Source: Bradyrhizobium sp. AUGA SZCCT0158 (lineage in GTDB: Bacteria; Pseudomonadota; Alphaproteobacteria; Rhizobiales; Xanthobacteraceae). Taken from it: a stretch of DNA of 64,000 bases. A program made the translations under genes and the position numbers. This document shows positions 35,453-44,934 of the stretch, one piece after another; position 1 is the first letter of the stretch, and every line of letters begins with the position of its first letter. A model generated the notes under the pieces. It was not told the origin of the DNA, ran no database searches, and was given only the letters and a program-made list of their open reading frames with translations. The DNA lies in contig NZ_JAFCME010000026.1 in assembly GCF_018130065.1 (NCBI RefSeq), forward strand, positions 1 through 64,000, written 5' to 3'.

Positions 35453-37612
35453 ATGTTCAATACGCATTCAGTCGAGATCGACTGGGGTGGACGTCCCCTC
35501 AAGCTTGAAACCGGAAAGATCGCCCGTCAGGCCGACGGCGCCGTGCTCGCGACCTATGGCGAGACCGTCGTGCTCGCCACCGTGGTTGCCGCCAAGGCGC
35601 CGCGCGAAGGCGTCGACTTCCTGCCGCTGACCGTCGACTACCAGGAAAAGACCTACGCCGCGGGCCGCATCCCCGGCGGCTATTTCAAGCGCGAGGGCCG
35701 GCCGACCGAAAAGGAGACGCTGGTCTCCCGCCTGATCGACCGTCCGATCCGTCCGCTGTTCGTCGACGGCTGGCGCAACGAAACCCAGGTCATCGTCACC
35801 GTGCTGTCGCATGACATGGAGAATGATCCCGACATTCTGGCGCTGGTCGCCGCCTCCGCGGCGCTGACGATCTCGGGCGCGCCGTTCAAGGGCCCGATCG
35901 GTGCGGCCCGCGTCGGCTTTGCCAACGACGAATATGTGCTCAACCCGACGCTCGACGAAATGCTCGAGACCCAGCTCGATCTGGTCGTCGCCGGCACCGC
36001 CGACGCCGTGCTGATGGTGGAATCGGAAGCCAAGGAACTCAACGAAGACATCATGCTCGGTGCGGTGATGTTCGGACACCGGCACTTCCAGCCGGTGATC
36101 AAGGCGATCATCGAGCTCGCCGAGAAGGCCGCGAAAGAGCCGCGCGAAGTCAAGGTCGTCGACGAGAGCGCGCTCGAGAAGGAAATGCTCGGCCTGATCG
36201 AGCAGGAGCTGCGCTCGGCCTATGCGATTCCGATCAAGCAGGACCGCTACGCCGCCGTCGGCAAGGCCAAGGAAAAGGTGATGGCTCACTACTTCCCGGA
36301 AGGGCAGGAGCCGCAATACGACAAGCTGCGCATCGCCGGCGTGTTCAAGGAACTCGAATCCAAGATCGTTCGCTGGAACATCCTCGACACCGGCAAGCGC
36401 ATCGACGGCCGCGATTCCAAGACCGTCCGCAGCATCATCGCCGAAGTCGGCGTGCTGCCGCGCGCCCACGGTTCGGCGCTGTTCACCCGCGGTGAAACCC
36501 AGGCGATGGTGGTGACCACGCTCGGCACCGGCGAGGACGAGCAGTACATCGACTCGCTGTCAGGAACCTACAAGGAGCAGTTCCTGCTGCACTACAACTT
36601 CCCTCCCTACTCGGTCGGTGAAACCGGTCGCCTCGGCGGCACCAAGCGCCGCGAAATCGGCCACGGCAAGCTCGCCTGGCGCGCGATCCATCCGGTCCTG
36701 CCGCCGCACCACGAATTCCCCTACACGGTGCGCGTGGTTTCCGAGATCACCGAATCCAACGGATCGTCGTCGATGGCGTCGGTCTGCGGCGCCTCGCTGG
36801 CGCTGATGGATGCGGGCGTTCCCCTGAAGCGGCCGACCGCGGGTATCGCGATGGGCCTGATCCTGGAAGGTTCGCGCTTTGCCGTTCTGTCCGACATTCT
36901 CGGTGACGAGGATCATCTCGGCGACATGGACTTCAAGGTGGCCGGCACCGACCAGGGCATCACCTCGCTGCAGATGGACATCAAGATCGAGGGCATCACC
37001 GAGGAGATCATGAAGGTCGCACTCGGCCAGGCCAAGGATGGGCGTATCCACATCCTCGGCGAAATGTCGAAGGCGCTCACCAATGCCCGCGCCGAGCTCG
37101 GCGAATACGCGCCGCGCATCGAGACCTTCAAGATCCCGACCGACAAGATCCGTGAAGTGATCGGCACCGGCGGCAAGGTGATCCGCGAGATCGTCGAGAA
37201 GACCGGCGCCAAGGTCAACATCGAGGACGACGGCACCGTGAAGGTCGCTTCCAACGACGGCGAAGCCATGAAGGCCGCGATCAAGTGGATCAAGTCGATC
37301 GCCTCCGATCCGGAGATCGGTCAGATCTACGAAGGCACCGTGGTCAAGGTGATGGAGTTCGGCGCGTTCGTGAACTTCTTCGGCGCCAAGGACGGCCTCG
37401 TCCACATCAGCCAGCTCGCTTCGGCGCGGGTGCAGAAGACCTCCGACGTCGTCAAGGAAGGCGACAAGGTCAAGGTCAAGCTGCTCGGCTTCGACGATCG
37501 CGGCAAGACGCGGCTGTCGATGAAGGTGGTCGATCAGGCGACCGGCGAGGACCTCGAAGCCAAGCAGAAGGCGGCGGAAGCCTCGGCGCCCCGCGAAGCG
37601 GCCGGCGAGTAA
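35453..37612 (+). CDS. pnp: Polyribonucleotide nucleotidyltransferase (PNPase)
   Basis: A phosphorolytic 3'-5' exoribonuclease and degradosome component. The 719-residue protein has two RNase PH domains (about 10-140 and 315-450, the second containing TLGTGEDEQYIDSLSGTY), then KH (IPTDKIREVIGTGGKVIREI) and S1 (IYEGTVVKVMEFGAFVNFFG) domains. ATG 35453 gives MFNTHSVEIDWGG, the usual alphaproteobacterial start; upstream ATG 35438 is in frame but unlikely. It ends in an Ala/Glu-rich tail and is followed by a strong terminator. Confidence 0.97.
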   Translation: MFNTHSVEIDWGGRPLKLETGKIARQADGAVLATYGETVVLATVVAAKAPREGVDFLPLTVDYQEKTYAAGRIPGGYFKREGRPTEKETLVSRLIDRPIRPLFVDGWRNETQVIVTVLSHDMENDPDILALVAASAALTISGAPFKGPIGAARVGFANDEYVLNPTLDEMLETQLDLVVAGTADAVLMVESEAKELNEDIMLGAVMFGHRHFQPVIKAIIELAEKAAKEPREVKVVDESALEKEMLGLIEQELRSAYAIPIKQDRYAAVGKAKEKVMAHYFPEGQEPQYDKLRIAGVFKELESKIVRWNILDTGKRIDGRDSKTVRSIIAEVGVLPRAHGSALFTRGETQAMVVTTLGTGEDEQYIDSLSGTYKEQFLLHYNFPPYSVGETGRLGGTKRREIGHGKLAWRAIHPVLPPHHEFPYTVRVVSEITESNGSSSMASVCGASLALMDAGVPLKRPTAGIAMGLILEGSRFAVLSDILGDEDHLGDMDFKVAGTDQGITSLQMDIKIEGITEEIMKVALGQAKDGRIHILGEMSKALTNARAELGEYAPRIETFKIPTDKIREVIGTGGKVIREIVEKTGAKVNIEDDGTVKVASNDGEAMKAAIKWIKSIASDPEIGQIYEGTVVKVMEFGAFVNFFGAKDGLVHISQLASARVQKTSDVVKEGDKVKVKLLGFDDRGKTRLSMKVVDQATGEDLEAKQKAAEASAPREAAGE

Positions 37613-37635
37613 GCGCTTCGCCATCGAAAATCAGG

Positions 37636-37662
37636 AAGGGCGGCTGCAAAGCCGCCCTTTTT
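37636..37662 (+). terminator. Rho-independent terminator after pnp
   Basis: Perfect stem AAGGGCGGC (37636-37644) and GCCGCCCTT (37651-37659), 6-base loop, then a short T run. It ends the operon 24 bp after the pnp stop. Confidence 0.85.
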
Positions 37663-37813
37663 ATTTGCCGCAGATGTGATCGTGCGCTCTTACGCCGCAG
37701 CGCCGAACCCATTTAAAATGGAAACCGGAATGGGGCTGACTTCGCAGCTGGAAGCTGGACCCGTTACAATCGTCCGAATCGAGCAAGCAGGCTCGTCACG
37801 CAGGGAGAGACTT

Positions 37814-38566
37814 ATGTCCGCACTTTCGCGCCGTCATTTTTTCAGCGCCGCCGCCGGCTTCGTAGCCGTCGCGGCGGCACCGCGTGTCGTCTTTGCCCAG
37901 GCCGCCGCACCGGCACCTGCGGCTGCCCCGGCCGCGGCAGGTCCGTTCACGCTGCCGCCGCTCCCTTACGCCTTCAACGCGCTTGAGCCGCATATCGATG
38001 CCAAGACCATGGAAATCCACCATGGCCGGCACCATGCCGCTTACGTCAACAATCTGAACACCCTCGCCAAGACCAATGCGCAGCTCGGCACCAGCAAGGT
38101 GACGGACATCCTCGGCAATCTGAACGCCCTGAACGACGACATCAAATTCGGCGTGCGCAACAATCTCGGCGGCCATGCCAACCACACCATGTTCTGGGAA
38201 ATCATGGCGCCGGGCGGCGGCAAGCCGGAAGGCGAGGTGCTGGCCGCGATCGACAAGGACCTCGGCGGCATGGAAAAATTCCAGAACGACTTCAACGCCG
38301 CCGGCGGACGCCAGTTCGGCTCCGGCTGGGTGTTCGTGACCGTTGCCAAGGACGGCAAGCTTGCGATCGAAACCCGCCCGAACCAGGACAGTCCGATCAT
38401 GGACGGTAAGCGCGCGCTGCTCGGCAACGACGTCTGGGAGCACGCCTATTATCTCAACTACCAGAACCGCCGCGCCGATTATCTCAAGGCGTGGTGGAAC
38501 ACGGTGAACTGGGCCAAGATCGCCGAGCGCTATGCCGCGGCGAAGGCAGGTACGCTCGGCGTTTGA
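37814..38566 (+). CDS. sodB: Fe/Mn superoxide dismutase with a Tat-type signal peptide
   Basis: A superoxide dismutase of 250 residues. The N-terminus SRRHFFSAAAGFVAVAAAP has a twin-arginine motif and a hydrophobic stretch ending near FAQA, so export by Tat to the periplasm is likely. The mature part begins after an Ala/Pro-rich linker and shows FTLPPLPYAFNALEPHI. Metal-ligand candidates are H69 (EIHHGRHH), the histidine in NHTMFW, and the Asp and His in DVWEHAYYLNY. ATG 37814 has GGGAGAG upstream. Fe versus Mn use is not settled by sequence. It faces katG, another oxidant-defence gene. Confidence 0.92.
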   Translation: MSALSRRHFFSAAAGFVAVAAAPRVVFAQAAAPAPAAAPAAAGPFTLPPLPYAFNALEPHIDAKTMEIHHGRHHAAYVNNLNTLAKTNAQLGTSKVTDILGNLNALNDDIKFGVRNNLGGHANHTMFWEIMAPGGGKPEGEVLAAIDKDLGGMEKFQNDFNAAGGRQFGSGWVFVTVAKDGKLAIETRPNQDSPIMDGKRALLGNDVWEHAYYLNYQNRRADYLKAWWNTVNWAKIAERYAAAKAGTLGV

Positions 38567-38590
38567 TCGCGCGCTTCGTGCCGAAAGCGA

Positions 38591-38618
38591 AAGGGCGGCT
38601 CTTGAGCCGCCCTTTTTT
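38591..38618. terminator. Terminator between convergent sodB and katG
   Basis: Perfect 11-bp stem AAGGGCGGCTC / GAGCCGCCCTT (38591-38613) with a TT loop followed by TTTTT. The A-rich stretch on the other side is short, so it mainly serves sodB. Confidence 0.85.
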
Positions 38619-38650
38619 GTCAGTGCTGCGTTCGTGCAGTGCTCGGGTGA

Positions 38651-40792
38651 TCAGAACCGATCGAGGTTCATCACCTTGGTCCAGGCGGCGGCGAAGTCCT
38701 TGGCGAACTTCTCCTTGGAGTCCGCGCACGCATAGACCTCGGCGAAGGCCCGAAGCTGCGAATGCGAACCGAAGATCAGGTCGACGCGGGTGGCGGTCCA
38801 CTTGACCGCCTTGGTCTTGCGGTCGCGGCCCTCGTACAGATTTTCGCTCGACGGCTGCCACTCCGTGCTCATGCTGAGCAGATTGACGAAGAAATCGTTC
38901 GTCAATGTCCCCACCTTGCTGGTGAAAACGCCATGCTTGGAGCCCCCGGCATTCGCGCCGAGGACGCGCAGGCCGCCGACCAGCGCCGTCATCTCGGGCC
39001 CCGTCAGCCGCAGCAATTGCGCACGGTCAATCAGCGCTTCCTCGAACTCCATGAACTGATGCCGCTTGGTGTTGACATAATTGCGGAAGCCGTCGGCACG
39101 CGGTTCGAGCGGAGCAAAGGATGCGACGTCGGTCTGATCCTGCGACGCATCCATGCGCCCCGGCGTGAAAGGCACCGTGACGTCGACGCCGGCGTCCTTG
39201 GCGGCTTTTTCAACCGCAGCCGAGCCGCCGAGAACGATCAGGTCGGCAAGCGAAACCTTCTTGCCGAATTCCTTCTGGATCGCCTCCAGCTTCTGCAGCA
39301 CCGTGTTCAGCTCGGCCGGCTGGTTGACCTCCCAGTCCTTCTGGGGGCTGAGACGAATGCGCGCGCCATTGGCGCCGCCGCGCTTGTCGGAGCCGCGGAA
39401 CGTCGATGCCGACGCCCATGCGGTCGAAACCAGCTGCGACACCGACAGGCCCGAGCTGAGAATCTTGGTCTTCAGCGTGGCGATATCAGCATCGCCGATC
39501 AGCGGATGATCCACCGCCGGGATCGGGTCCTGCCAGATCAGCGTTTCCTTCGGCACCAGCGGGCCGAGATAGCGCGCGACCGGGCCCATGTCACGGTGCG
39601 TGAGCTTGAACCAGGCACGCGCGAACGCATCCGCGAACTGGTCCGGGTTTTCGTGGAAGCGCCGTGAGATCTTCTCGTAAGCCGGGTCGAAGCGCAGCGA
39701 CAGGTCGGTGGTCAGCATGGTCGGCACATGCTTCTTCGATGCGTCGTAGGCGTCCGGAATCGTGGCTTCGGCGCCTTTCGCCTTCCACTGCTTGGCGCCG
39801 GCCGGGCTCTTGGTCAGTTCCCATTCGTTCTCGAACAGGTTCTTGAAGAAGAGATTGCTCCACTTCGTCGGCGTCTGCGTCCAGGTGACTTCCGGACCGC
39901 CGGTGATGGTGTCGGCGCCGATGCCGGTGCCGTGCTTGCTCTTCCACCCCAAACCCTGATCCTCGAGCGCGCCGCTTTCCGGGTCGGAGCCCACCAGCGA
40001 CGGATCGCCGGCGCCGTGGGTCTTGCCGAAGGAGTGGCCGCCGGCAATCAGGGCTACGGTTTCTTCGTCGTTCATGGCCATGCGGAAGAACGTTTCGCGG
40101 ATGTCTTTCGCCGCCGCGAGCGGATCCGGGTTGCCGTTAGGGCCTTCCGGATTGACGTAGATGAGACCCATCTGCACGGCGCCGAGCGGCTCGGAGAGTT
40201 CGCGTTCGCCGCTGTAGCGTTCGTCGCCCAGCCAGGTGCCCTCAGGGCCCCAGAACAGTTCCTCCGGCTCCCAGACATCGGCGCGGCCGCCGGCGAAGCC
40301 GAACGTCTTGAAGCCCATCGATTCGAGCGCGACGTTGCCGGCGAGAACCATCAGGTCGGCCCACGAGATCTTGCGGCCGTATTTCTGCTTGATCGGCCAC
40401 AGCAGCCGGCGCGCCTTGTCGAGGTTGGCGTTGTCAGGCCAGCTGTTCAGCGGCGCGAAGCGCTGCTGACCGGCCCCGGCGCCGCCGCGGCCGTCCGTGA
40501 TGCGGTAGGTGCCGGCGCTGTGCCACGCCAGGCGGATCATCAGACCGCCATAGTGACCGAAATCGGCCGGCCACCATTCCTGCGATTCCGTCATCAAAGC
40601 GGTCAGGTCCTTGACCACGGCATTGAGGTCGAGGGTCTTGAATTCCTTGGCGTAATCGAACGCCTCGCCCATCGGATCGGACAGAGCCGAATTGCGGTGG
40701 AGCAACGAAACGTCCAGCGCGTCCGGCCACCAATCGCGGTTCGAGTGTCCGCGTTTTCCGCCCGAGAACGGGCATTTTGTTTTGTCGTCCAT
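38651..40792 (-). CDS. katG: Catalase-peroxidase
   Basis: A bifunctional heme catalase/peroxidase of 713 residues. The distal site is R87, W90 and H91 in IRLAWHSAGTYR. The proximal heme ligand is H253 in GGHSFGKTHGA. The W90-Y212-M238 covalent adduct expected in KatG can be assembled from LAWH, GLIYVNPEGPNG and FFRMAMND. ATG 40792 has an AGGAGG ribosome binding site six bases upstream. It is divergent from oxyR, with dyads in the 102-bp gap, which suggests peroxide induction through OxyR. Confidence 0.96.
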   Translation of the reverse strand: MDDKTKCPFSGGKRGHSNRDWWPDALDVSLLHRNSALSDPMGEAFDYAKEFKTLDLNAVVKDLTALMTESQEWWPADFGHYGGLMIRLAWHSAGTYRITDGRGGAGAGQQRFAPLNSWPDNANLDKARRLLWPIKQKYGRKISWADLMVLAGNVALESMGFKTFGFAGGRADVWEPEELFWGPEGTWLGDERYSGERELSEPLGAVQMGLIYVNPEGPNGNPDPLAAAKDIRETFFRMAMNDEETVALIAGGHSFGKTHGAGDPSLVGSDPESGALEDQGLGWKSKHGTGIGADTITGGPEVTWTQTPTKWSNLFFKNLFENEWELTKSPAGAKQWKAKGAEATIPDAYDASKKHVPTMLTTDLSLRFDPAYEKISRRFHENPDQFADAFARAWFKLTHRDMGPVARYLGPLVPKETLIWQDPIPAVDHPLIGDADIATLKTKILSSGLSVSQLVSTAWASASTFRGSDKRGGANGARIRLSPQKDWEVNQPAELNTVLQKLEAIQKEFGKKVSLADLIVLGGSAAVEKAAKDAGVDVTVPFTPGRMDASQDQTDVASFAPLEPRADGFRNYVNTKRHQFMEFEEALIDRAQLLRLTGPEMTALVGGLRVLGANAGGSKHGVFTSKVGTLTNDFFVNLLSMSTEWQPSSENLYEGRDRKTKAVKWTATRVDLIFGSHSQLRAFAEVYACADSKEKFAKDFAAAWTKVMNLDRF

Positions 40793-40894
40793 GATTGCCT
40801 CCTAAGGGCCGCTTCCTGAAGATTGGAAGCACTCTAAGAGCCACTTTCCATCAGTGGAAGTTGATTTTAATGATCGAACCGATAAGATATTCTG
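40793..40894. promoter_or_regulatory. katG-oxyR divergent promoter region
   Basis: A 102-bp shared control region. Dyads seen are CTTCC/GGAAG (40812-40829) and CCACT/AGTGG (40841-40857). OxyR sites are degenerate four-element patterns, so an exact match cannot be claimed by eye, but location and dyad symmetry fit OxyR control of both genes. Confidence 0.5.
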
Positions 40895-41833
40895 ATGATC
40901 CAGATGACGCTCAGGCAGCTTCGTTATTTTGATGCGCTGGCCCGTCACGGCCATTTCGGGCGCGCGGCGGAAGCCTGCTCGATCTCGCAGCCCGCCCTGT
41001 CGATGCAAATCAAGGAAATGGAGCAAGCGCTCGGCGGCGCGCTGCTGGAACGCAGCGCGCGACAAATCACGCTGACGAAATTCGGCGAGGAGATCGTCCA
41101 GCGTGTCCGCGACATCCTGCGCTCGGTCGATGAACTCGGCGATTTCGCGCGCGCGGCACAGGACCGGCTTGCCGGCCGGCTGCGCATCGGCATGATCCCG
41201 ACCATCGCGCCCTATCTGTTGCCGAAAGTGATCGAGAACCTCGCGCGCATGCATCCGGAACTCGACATCCACGTGCGCGAGACGCTGACGCCGAAGCTGA
41301 TCAAGGAAGTGACCGAAGGCCGGCTCGATACGGCGATCGTGGCATTGCCGGTATCCGAGCCATCGCTGACCGAGGTCGCCTGCTTTTCCGAGAACTTCCT
41401 CTTGGTGCGGCCGGGCGAGGACGAGGGCACGCCGGTGCCGAGCCACGAGACGCTGCGCGAGATGCGGCTATTGCTGCTCGAAGAGGGACATTGTTTCCGC
41501 GACCAGGCGCTGTCGTTCTGCAACATGCAGTCGCCGCCGCGCGAGGTGCTGGATGCAAGCTCGCTGTCCACGCTCGTTCAGATGGTCGGCGCCGGCATCG
41601 GCGTCACCCTGATTCCGGAAATGGCGGTCACGGTGGAAACCCGCTCGGCACAGGTCTCGGTCGCGCGGTTCTCTAATCCGCAACCGTCGCGAACCATCGG
41701 CATGGTGTGGCGCAAGACAAGCCCGCTGGCCGCACAGCTGCAGCAAATCTCGGAAGTGGTGTGCCTCGCCGCCGACGCCCTGCGCGAACAGCGCAAGGCG
41801 AAACCCTCGCCGCGAACATCGCGGGCGCGATAA
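40895..41833 (+). CDS. oxyR: Hydrogen peroxide-inducible transcriptional activator OxyR
   Basis: A LysR-type peroxide sensor of 312 residues. The N-terminal helix-turn-helix is at about 5-60 (RYFDALARHGHFGRAAEACSIS), followed by the effector domain. The redox pair is present as C200 and C209 in EEGHCFRDQALSFC, matching C199/C208 of E. coli, which separates it from ordinary LysR regulators. Starts at ATG 40895 or 40904 are both possible. Divergent from katG, its probable target. Confidence 0.93.
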   Translation: MIQMTLRQLRYFDALARHGHFGRAAEACSISQPALSMQIKEMEQALGGALLERSARQITLTKFGEEIVQRVRDILRSVDELGDFARAAQDRLAGRLRIGMIPTIAPYLLPKVIENLARMHPELDIHVRETLTPKLIKEVTEGRLDTAIVALPVSEPSLTEVACFSENFLLVRPGEDEGTPVPSHETLREMRLLLLEEGHCFRDQALSFCNMQSPPREVLDASSLSTLVQMVGAGIGVTLIPEMAVTVETRSAQVSVARFSNPQPSRTIGMVWRKTSPLAAQLQQISEVVCLAADALREQRKAKPSPRTSRAR

Positions 41834-41836
41834 GCG

Positions 41837-41864
41837 AAGGCCTCACAGCCGCGCCTTATTTTTT
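41837..41864 (+). terminator. Weak terminator after oxyR
   Basis: A 5-bp AAGGC/GCCTT stem with an 11-base loop followed by ATTTTTT. The stem is short, so this is tentative. The rest of the 276-bp gap to the GST gene (41865-42109) holds nothing I recognise. Confidence 0.35.
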
Positions 41865-42109
41865 GCTAGCCCATATATTTTGCCAGCCTTGCCTCCTGCT
41901 GCCCAACTACCCCAAAGACAATTGAGCAGGGTGGCAGCTGGCTCTCCGCGATTCGCTCGGGATCGCCGGCCAGTCGACCGCACGAAATAAAGTTGACCAA
42001 TATATCGCTTGACGTTGAACCGTTCGTCCTAGGCGTAGTGCGTTGCCAATTCGAGTCAGACGCGCAATGAAGGTGGCATTGTCCGCCTCCGCCGATGAAA
42101 GGTTCCGCC

Positions 42110-42706
42110 ATGATGCAGCTCTATTGGTCGCCCCGCTCGCGTTCGTTTTCCTCGCTGTGGCTGTTCGAAGAGACCGGGCAACCCTATGAACGCGTGCTGA
42201 CGGACATCTCGACCGGCGCACAGCGTAAGCTCGAATATCTGGCGATCAATCCGATGGGCAAGGTGCCGGCGCTCCGGGATGGCGAGGCCACGCTTGCCGA
42301 AGCCGCCGCGATCGCGGCCTATGTCGCCGAGCGCTATCCGGAAGCGAAGCTGGCGCCGCCGCTCGGAGATCCGCTGCGCGCAAAGTATCTCTACTGGCTG
42401 TTCTTCAGCCCCGGTTGTATCGAACCTGCGATCGTGCAGCTCGCGACCAAGATCGAAATGAATCCGGTCGCGGCCGGCTGGGGCGATTCGCAACGCGTGA
42501 TCGACGTGCTCGACAACGCGCTGGAGAAAGGTCCATGGATCCTCGGCGACAATTTTTCCGCAGCCGACATCATCATTGGCTCCGGGCTGAATTTCGCCGT
42601 GCGGCTGTTCAAGATGGTGCCGTCGCGGCCGTCGTTCGACGCCTATATCGATCGATGCGCGGCGCGCCCGGCGTTCCAGCGTGCAGAGAAGATCGCTGCC
42701 GGATAG
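42110..42706 (+). CDS. Glutathione S-transferase family protein
   Basis: A soluble GST-fold protein of 198 residues. The thioredoxin-like N-terminal domain includes MQLYWSPRSRSFSSLWLFEE, with a serine-rich loop where the catalytic residue sits, and the conserved NPMGKVPALRDGEATLAEAAAIAAYVAE. The helical C-terminal domain contains GPWILGDNFSAADIIIGSGL with the N-capping box motif. ATG 42110 (AAAGG upstream) or the adjacent ATG 42113 starts it. It is single, convergent with fabB, and its substrate is unknown. Confidence 0.88.
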   Translation: MMQLYWSPRSRSFSSLWLFEETGQPYERVLTDISTGAQRKLEYLAINPMGKVPALRDGEATLAEAAAIAAYVAERYPEAKLAPPLGDPLRAKYLYWLFFSPGCIEPAIVQLATKIEMNPVAAGWGDSQRVIDVLDNALEKGPWILGDNFSAADIIIGSGLNFAVRLFKMVPSRPSFDAYIDRCAARPAFQRAEKIAAG

Positions 42707-42717
42707 GCCCAACTGTC

Positions 42718-42815
42718 GTCACCCGCGAAAGCGGGTGACCCAGTATTGCAGAGATATCGGTAATTGAATCGAGAAGCCGCGGCGTACTGGATGCCCCCGC
42801 TTTCGCGGGGCATCA
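42718..42815. repeat. Palindromic repeat element between convergent GST and fabB genes
   Basis: Left hairpin GTCACCCGC-GAAA-GCGGGTGAC (42718-42739) and right hairpin around CCCCGC-TTTC-GCGGGG with GATGC/GCATC flanks (about 42790-42814). The core contains CCGCGGCGTA, also found in the element at 45492-45610. It fills the gap between the convergent genes and may stop transcription from both sides. Confidence 0.75.
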
Positions 42816-42819
42816 CAAA

Positions 42820-44043
42820 TCACGCATCCATGCGCTTGAATACCAGCGTGGCGTTGGTGCCGCCGAAACCGAACGAGTTCGACAGCACGGTGCCGAGCTT
42901 GGCGTTGTCGATGCGCTTGCGCACGATCGGCATGTCGGCAAACACCGGGTCGAGCTCGGTGATGTTGGCGCTCTCGCAGACAAAACCGTTGTTCATCATC
43001 AGCAGCGAATAGATCGCTTCCTGAACGCCGGTGGCGCCGAGCGAATGGCCGGTCAGCGCCTTGGTCGCCGAGATCGGCGGGCATTTTTCGCCGGTGCCGA
43101 ACACCTTGCGGATCGCCTCGATCTCGGGCGGATCGCCGGCGGGCGTCGAGGTGGCGTGCGGATTGATATAGTCGATCGGCGTCTTCACGGTCTCCATCGC
43201 CATCCGCATGCAGCGCTCGGCGCCTTCGCCCGAGGGCGCCACCATGTCGTAGCCGTCAGACGTCGCGCCATAGCCAACCACTTCGGCGTAGATGCGCGCG
43301 CCGCGCGCCTTGGCGTGTTCGAGCTCTTCCAGCACCACCACGCCGGCGCCGCCCGCAATGACGAAGCCGTCGCGGCTGACGTCATAGGGACGCGACGCGG
43401 TGGCGGGCGTGGCGTTGTATTTCGAGGACATCGCGCCCATGGCGTCGAACAGCACCGACAGCGACCAGTCGAGTTCCTCGCAGCCGCCGGCGAAGATCAC
43501 ATCCTGCTTGCCGATCTGGATCGTCTCATAGGCATTGCCGATGCAATGGTTGGAGGTCGCGCAGGCCGACGAGATCGAATAGTTCACGCCCTTGATCTTG
43601 AACCAGGTCGCCAGCGTGGCTGAGGCGGTCGACGACATCGCCTTCGGCACCGCGAACGGCCCCACGCGTTTGGGCCCTTTGGTCCGGGTGATATCGGCCG
43701 CTTCGACGATGGTGCGCGCGGACGGGCCGCCGGAGCCCATGATGATGCCGGTACGGACGTCGGAAACTTCGGTCGGGCTGAGACCGGCATCCTGGATCGC
43801 CTGCTCCATCGCGATGTGATTCCACGCCGCGCCCTCGCCGAGGAAGCGCATCGCGCGCCGGTCGATGACATCGGCGGGATTGAGGGACGGAGCGCCCTGC
43901 ACCTGCGATCGGAAGCCGAGCTCGGCGTATTTTTCCGAGCGCGTGATCCCGGATTTCGCCTCATGAAGGCTCGCAAGCACTTCCTGGGTGTTATTTCCGA
44001 TGGATGAGACGATGCCCATCCCCGTGATGACAACCCGCCTCAT
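42820..44043 (-). CDS. fabB: 3-oxoacyl-ACP synthase I (FabB)
   Basis: A beta-ketoacyl-ACP synthase for fatty-acid elongation, including unsaturated intermediates. The 407-residue thiolase-fold protein has the Cys-His-His triad at C161 (SSACATSNHC), H296 (NPHATSTPAGD) and H333 (TGHSLGATG). Its immediate neighbour upstream is fabA, so the pair is the anaerobic-type unsaturated fatty acid module. ATG 44043 gives MRRVVITGMGIVSSIG. Confidence 0.95.
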   Translation of the reverse strand: MRRVVITGMGIVSSIGNNTQEVLASLHEAKSGITRSEKYAELGFRSQVQGAPSLNPADVIDRRAMRFLGEGAAWNHIAMEQAIQDAGLSPTEVSDVRTGIIMGSGGPSARTIVEAADITRTKGPKRVGPFAVPKAMSSTASATLATWFKIKGVNYSISSACATSNHCIGNAYETIQIGKQDVIFAGGCEELDWSLSVLFDAMGAMSSKYNATPATASRPYDVSRDGFVIAGGAGVVVLEELEHAKARGARIYAEVVGYGATSDGYDMVAPSGEGAERCMRMAMETVKTPIDYINPHATSTPAGDPPEIEAIRKVFGTGEKCPPISATKALTGHSLGATGVQEAIYSLLMMNNGFVCESANITELDPVFADMPIVRKRIDNAKLGTVLSNSFGFGGTNATLVFKRMDA

Positions 44044-44122
44044 GATCGCCTCGTCCTGTCGTTTGCGTTTTGTGTGATAGCCGCCATCAAACCGAATGCC
44101 GCCTCATTGGAGAGCGGGTAAC

Positions 44123-44650
44123 TTACGCTCCCGGCAATGCGGCACCCTGCTTTAACAGCCCCACCCTCAGATCCTTCGCGCGATAGATAATCTCGCCGTC
44201 GGCCGAAAGCCAGCCGTCGGCGATACCCAGCCAGAGCTTTAAACGCATCACACGCTTGATATCGACGTTGTACACAATCTTGCGGACGTTCGGCATCACT
44301 TGACCGGAGAACTTCAGTTCGCCGAGGCCCAACGCCCGGCCGCGGCCCTCGCCGCCAGTCCAGCCGAGATAAAAGCCGACCATCTGCCACAGCGCGTCGA
44401 GGCCGAGACAGCCCGGCATCACCGGATCGCCTTTGAAATGGCAGCCGAAGAACCAGAGATCCGGGTTCACGTCGAGTTCGGCGCGAACGATGCCCTTGCC
44501 GTATTCCCCGCCGGTTTCGGAAATTTCGGTGATGCGATCGAACATCAGCATCGGCGGCAGCGGCAATTGCGCATTTCCCGGGCCGAATAGTTCGCCACGG
44601 CCGCACGCCAGCAAATCCTCGTATTCGTAACCGCCGCGGCGATCCAGCAT
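44123..44650 (-). CDS. fabA: 3-hydroxydecanoyl-ACP dehydratase/isomerase (FabA)
   Basis: A bifunctional dehydratase/isomerase that introduces the cis double bond. The 175-residue hot-dog protein has the catalytic pair H71 (FFGCHFKGDPVMPG) and D85 (CLGLDALWQ), matching H70/D84 of E. coli. ATG 44650 (MLDRRGGYEYEDLLACGRGE) is chosen with GAGAGG upstream; the frame is open further upstream without reason to use it. It is followed by fabB after 79 bp and is divergent from irr. Confidence 0.95.
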   Translation of the reverse strand: MLDRRGGYEYEDLLACGRGELFGPGNAQLPLPPMLMFDRITEISETGGEYGKGIVRAELDVNPDLWFFGCHFKGDPVMPGCLGLDALWQMVGFYLGWTGGEGRGRALGLGELKFSGQVMPNVRKIVYNVDIKRVMRLKLWLGIADGWLSADGEIIYRAKDLRVGLLKQGAALPGA

Positions 44651-44934
44651 CGTTTCAGCCTCTCTCAGATGTCCCGATGAGCGCTTTCGAGCGAACCGGA
44701 TCGGTTTCCCGCGGAAGAATGTCTGTTCCCGCAAATTGGCGCTACTTAGGGTGCCACCGGCAAATGTCCCTGCCGAATATGCATATGTGGTCCGCGCGCT
44801 CTGTAACATAGGCATTGGCGGGCGGCAAAGCACTGGATACGGGCTAAAAACACCATATCCCATCGTGGGTTCCGCCTTAACCTTGGGATCGTTCTAGTTG
44901 CGAAAAACTTGCATCTAAAGGATTTCCTTTTATA

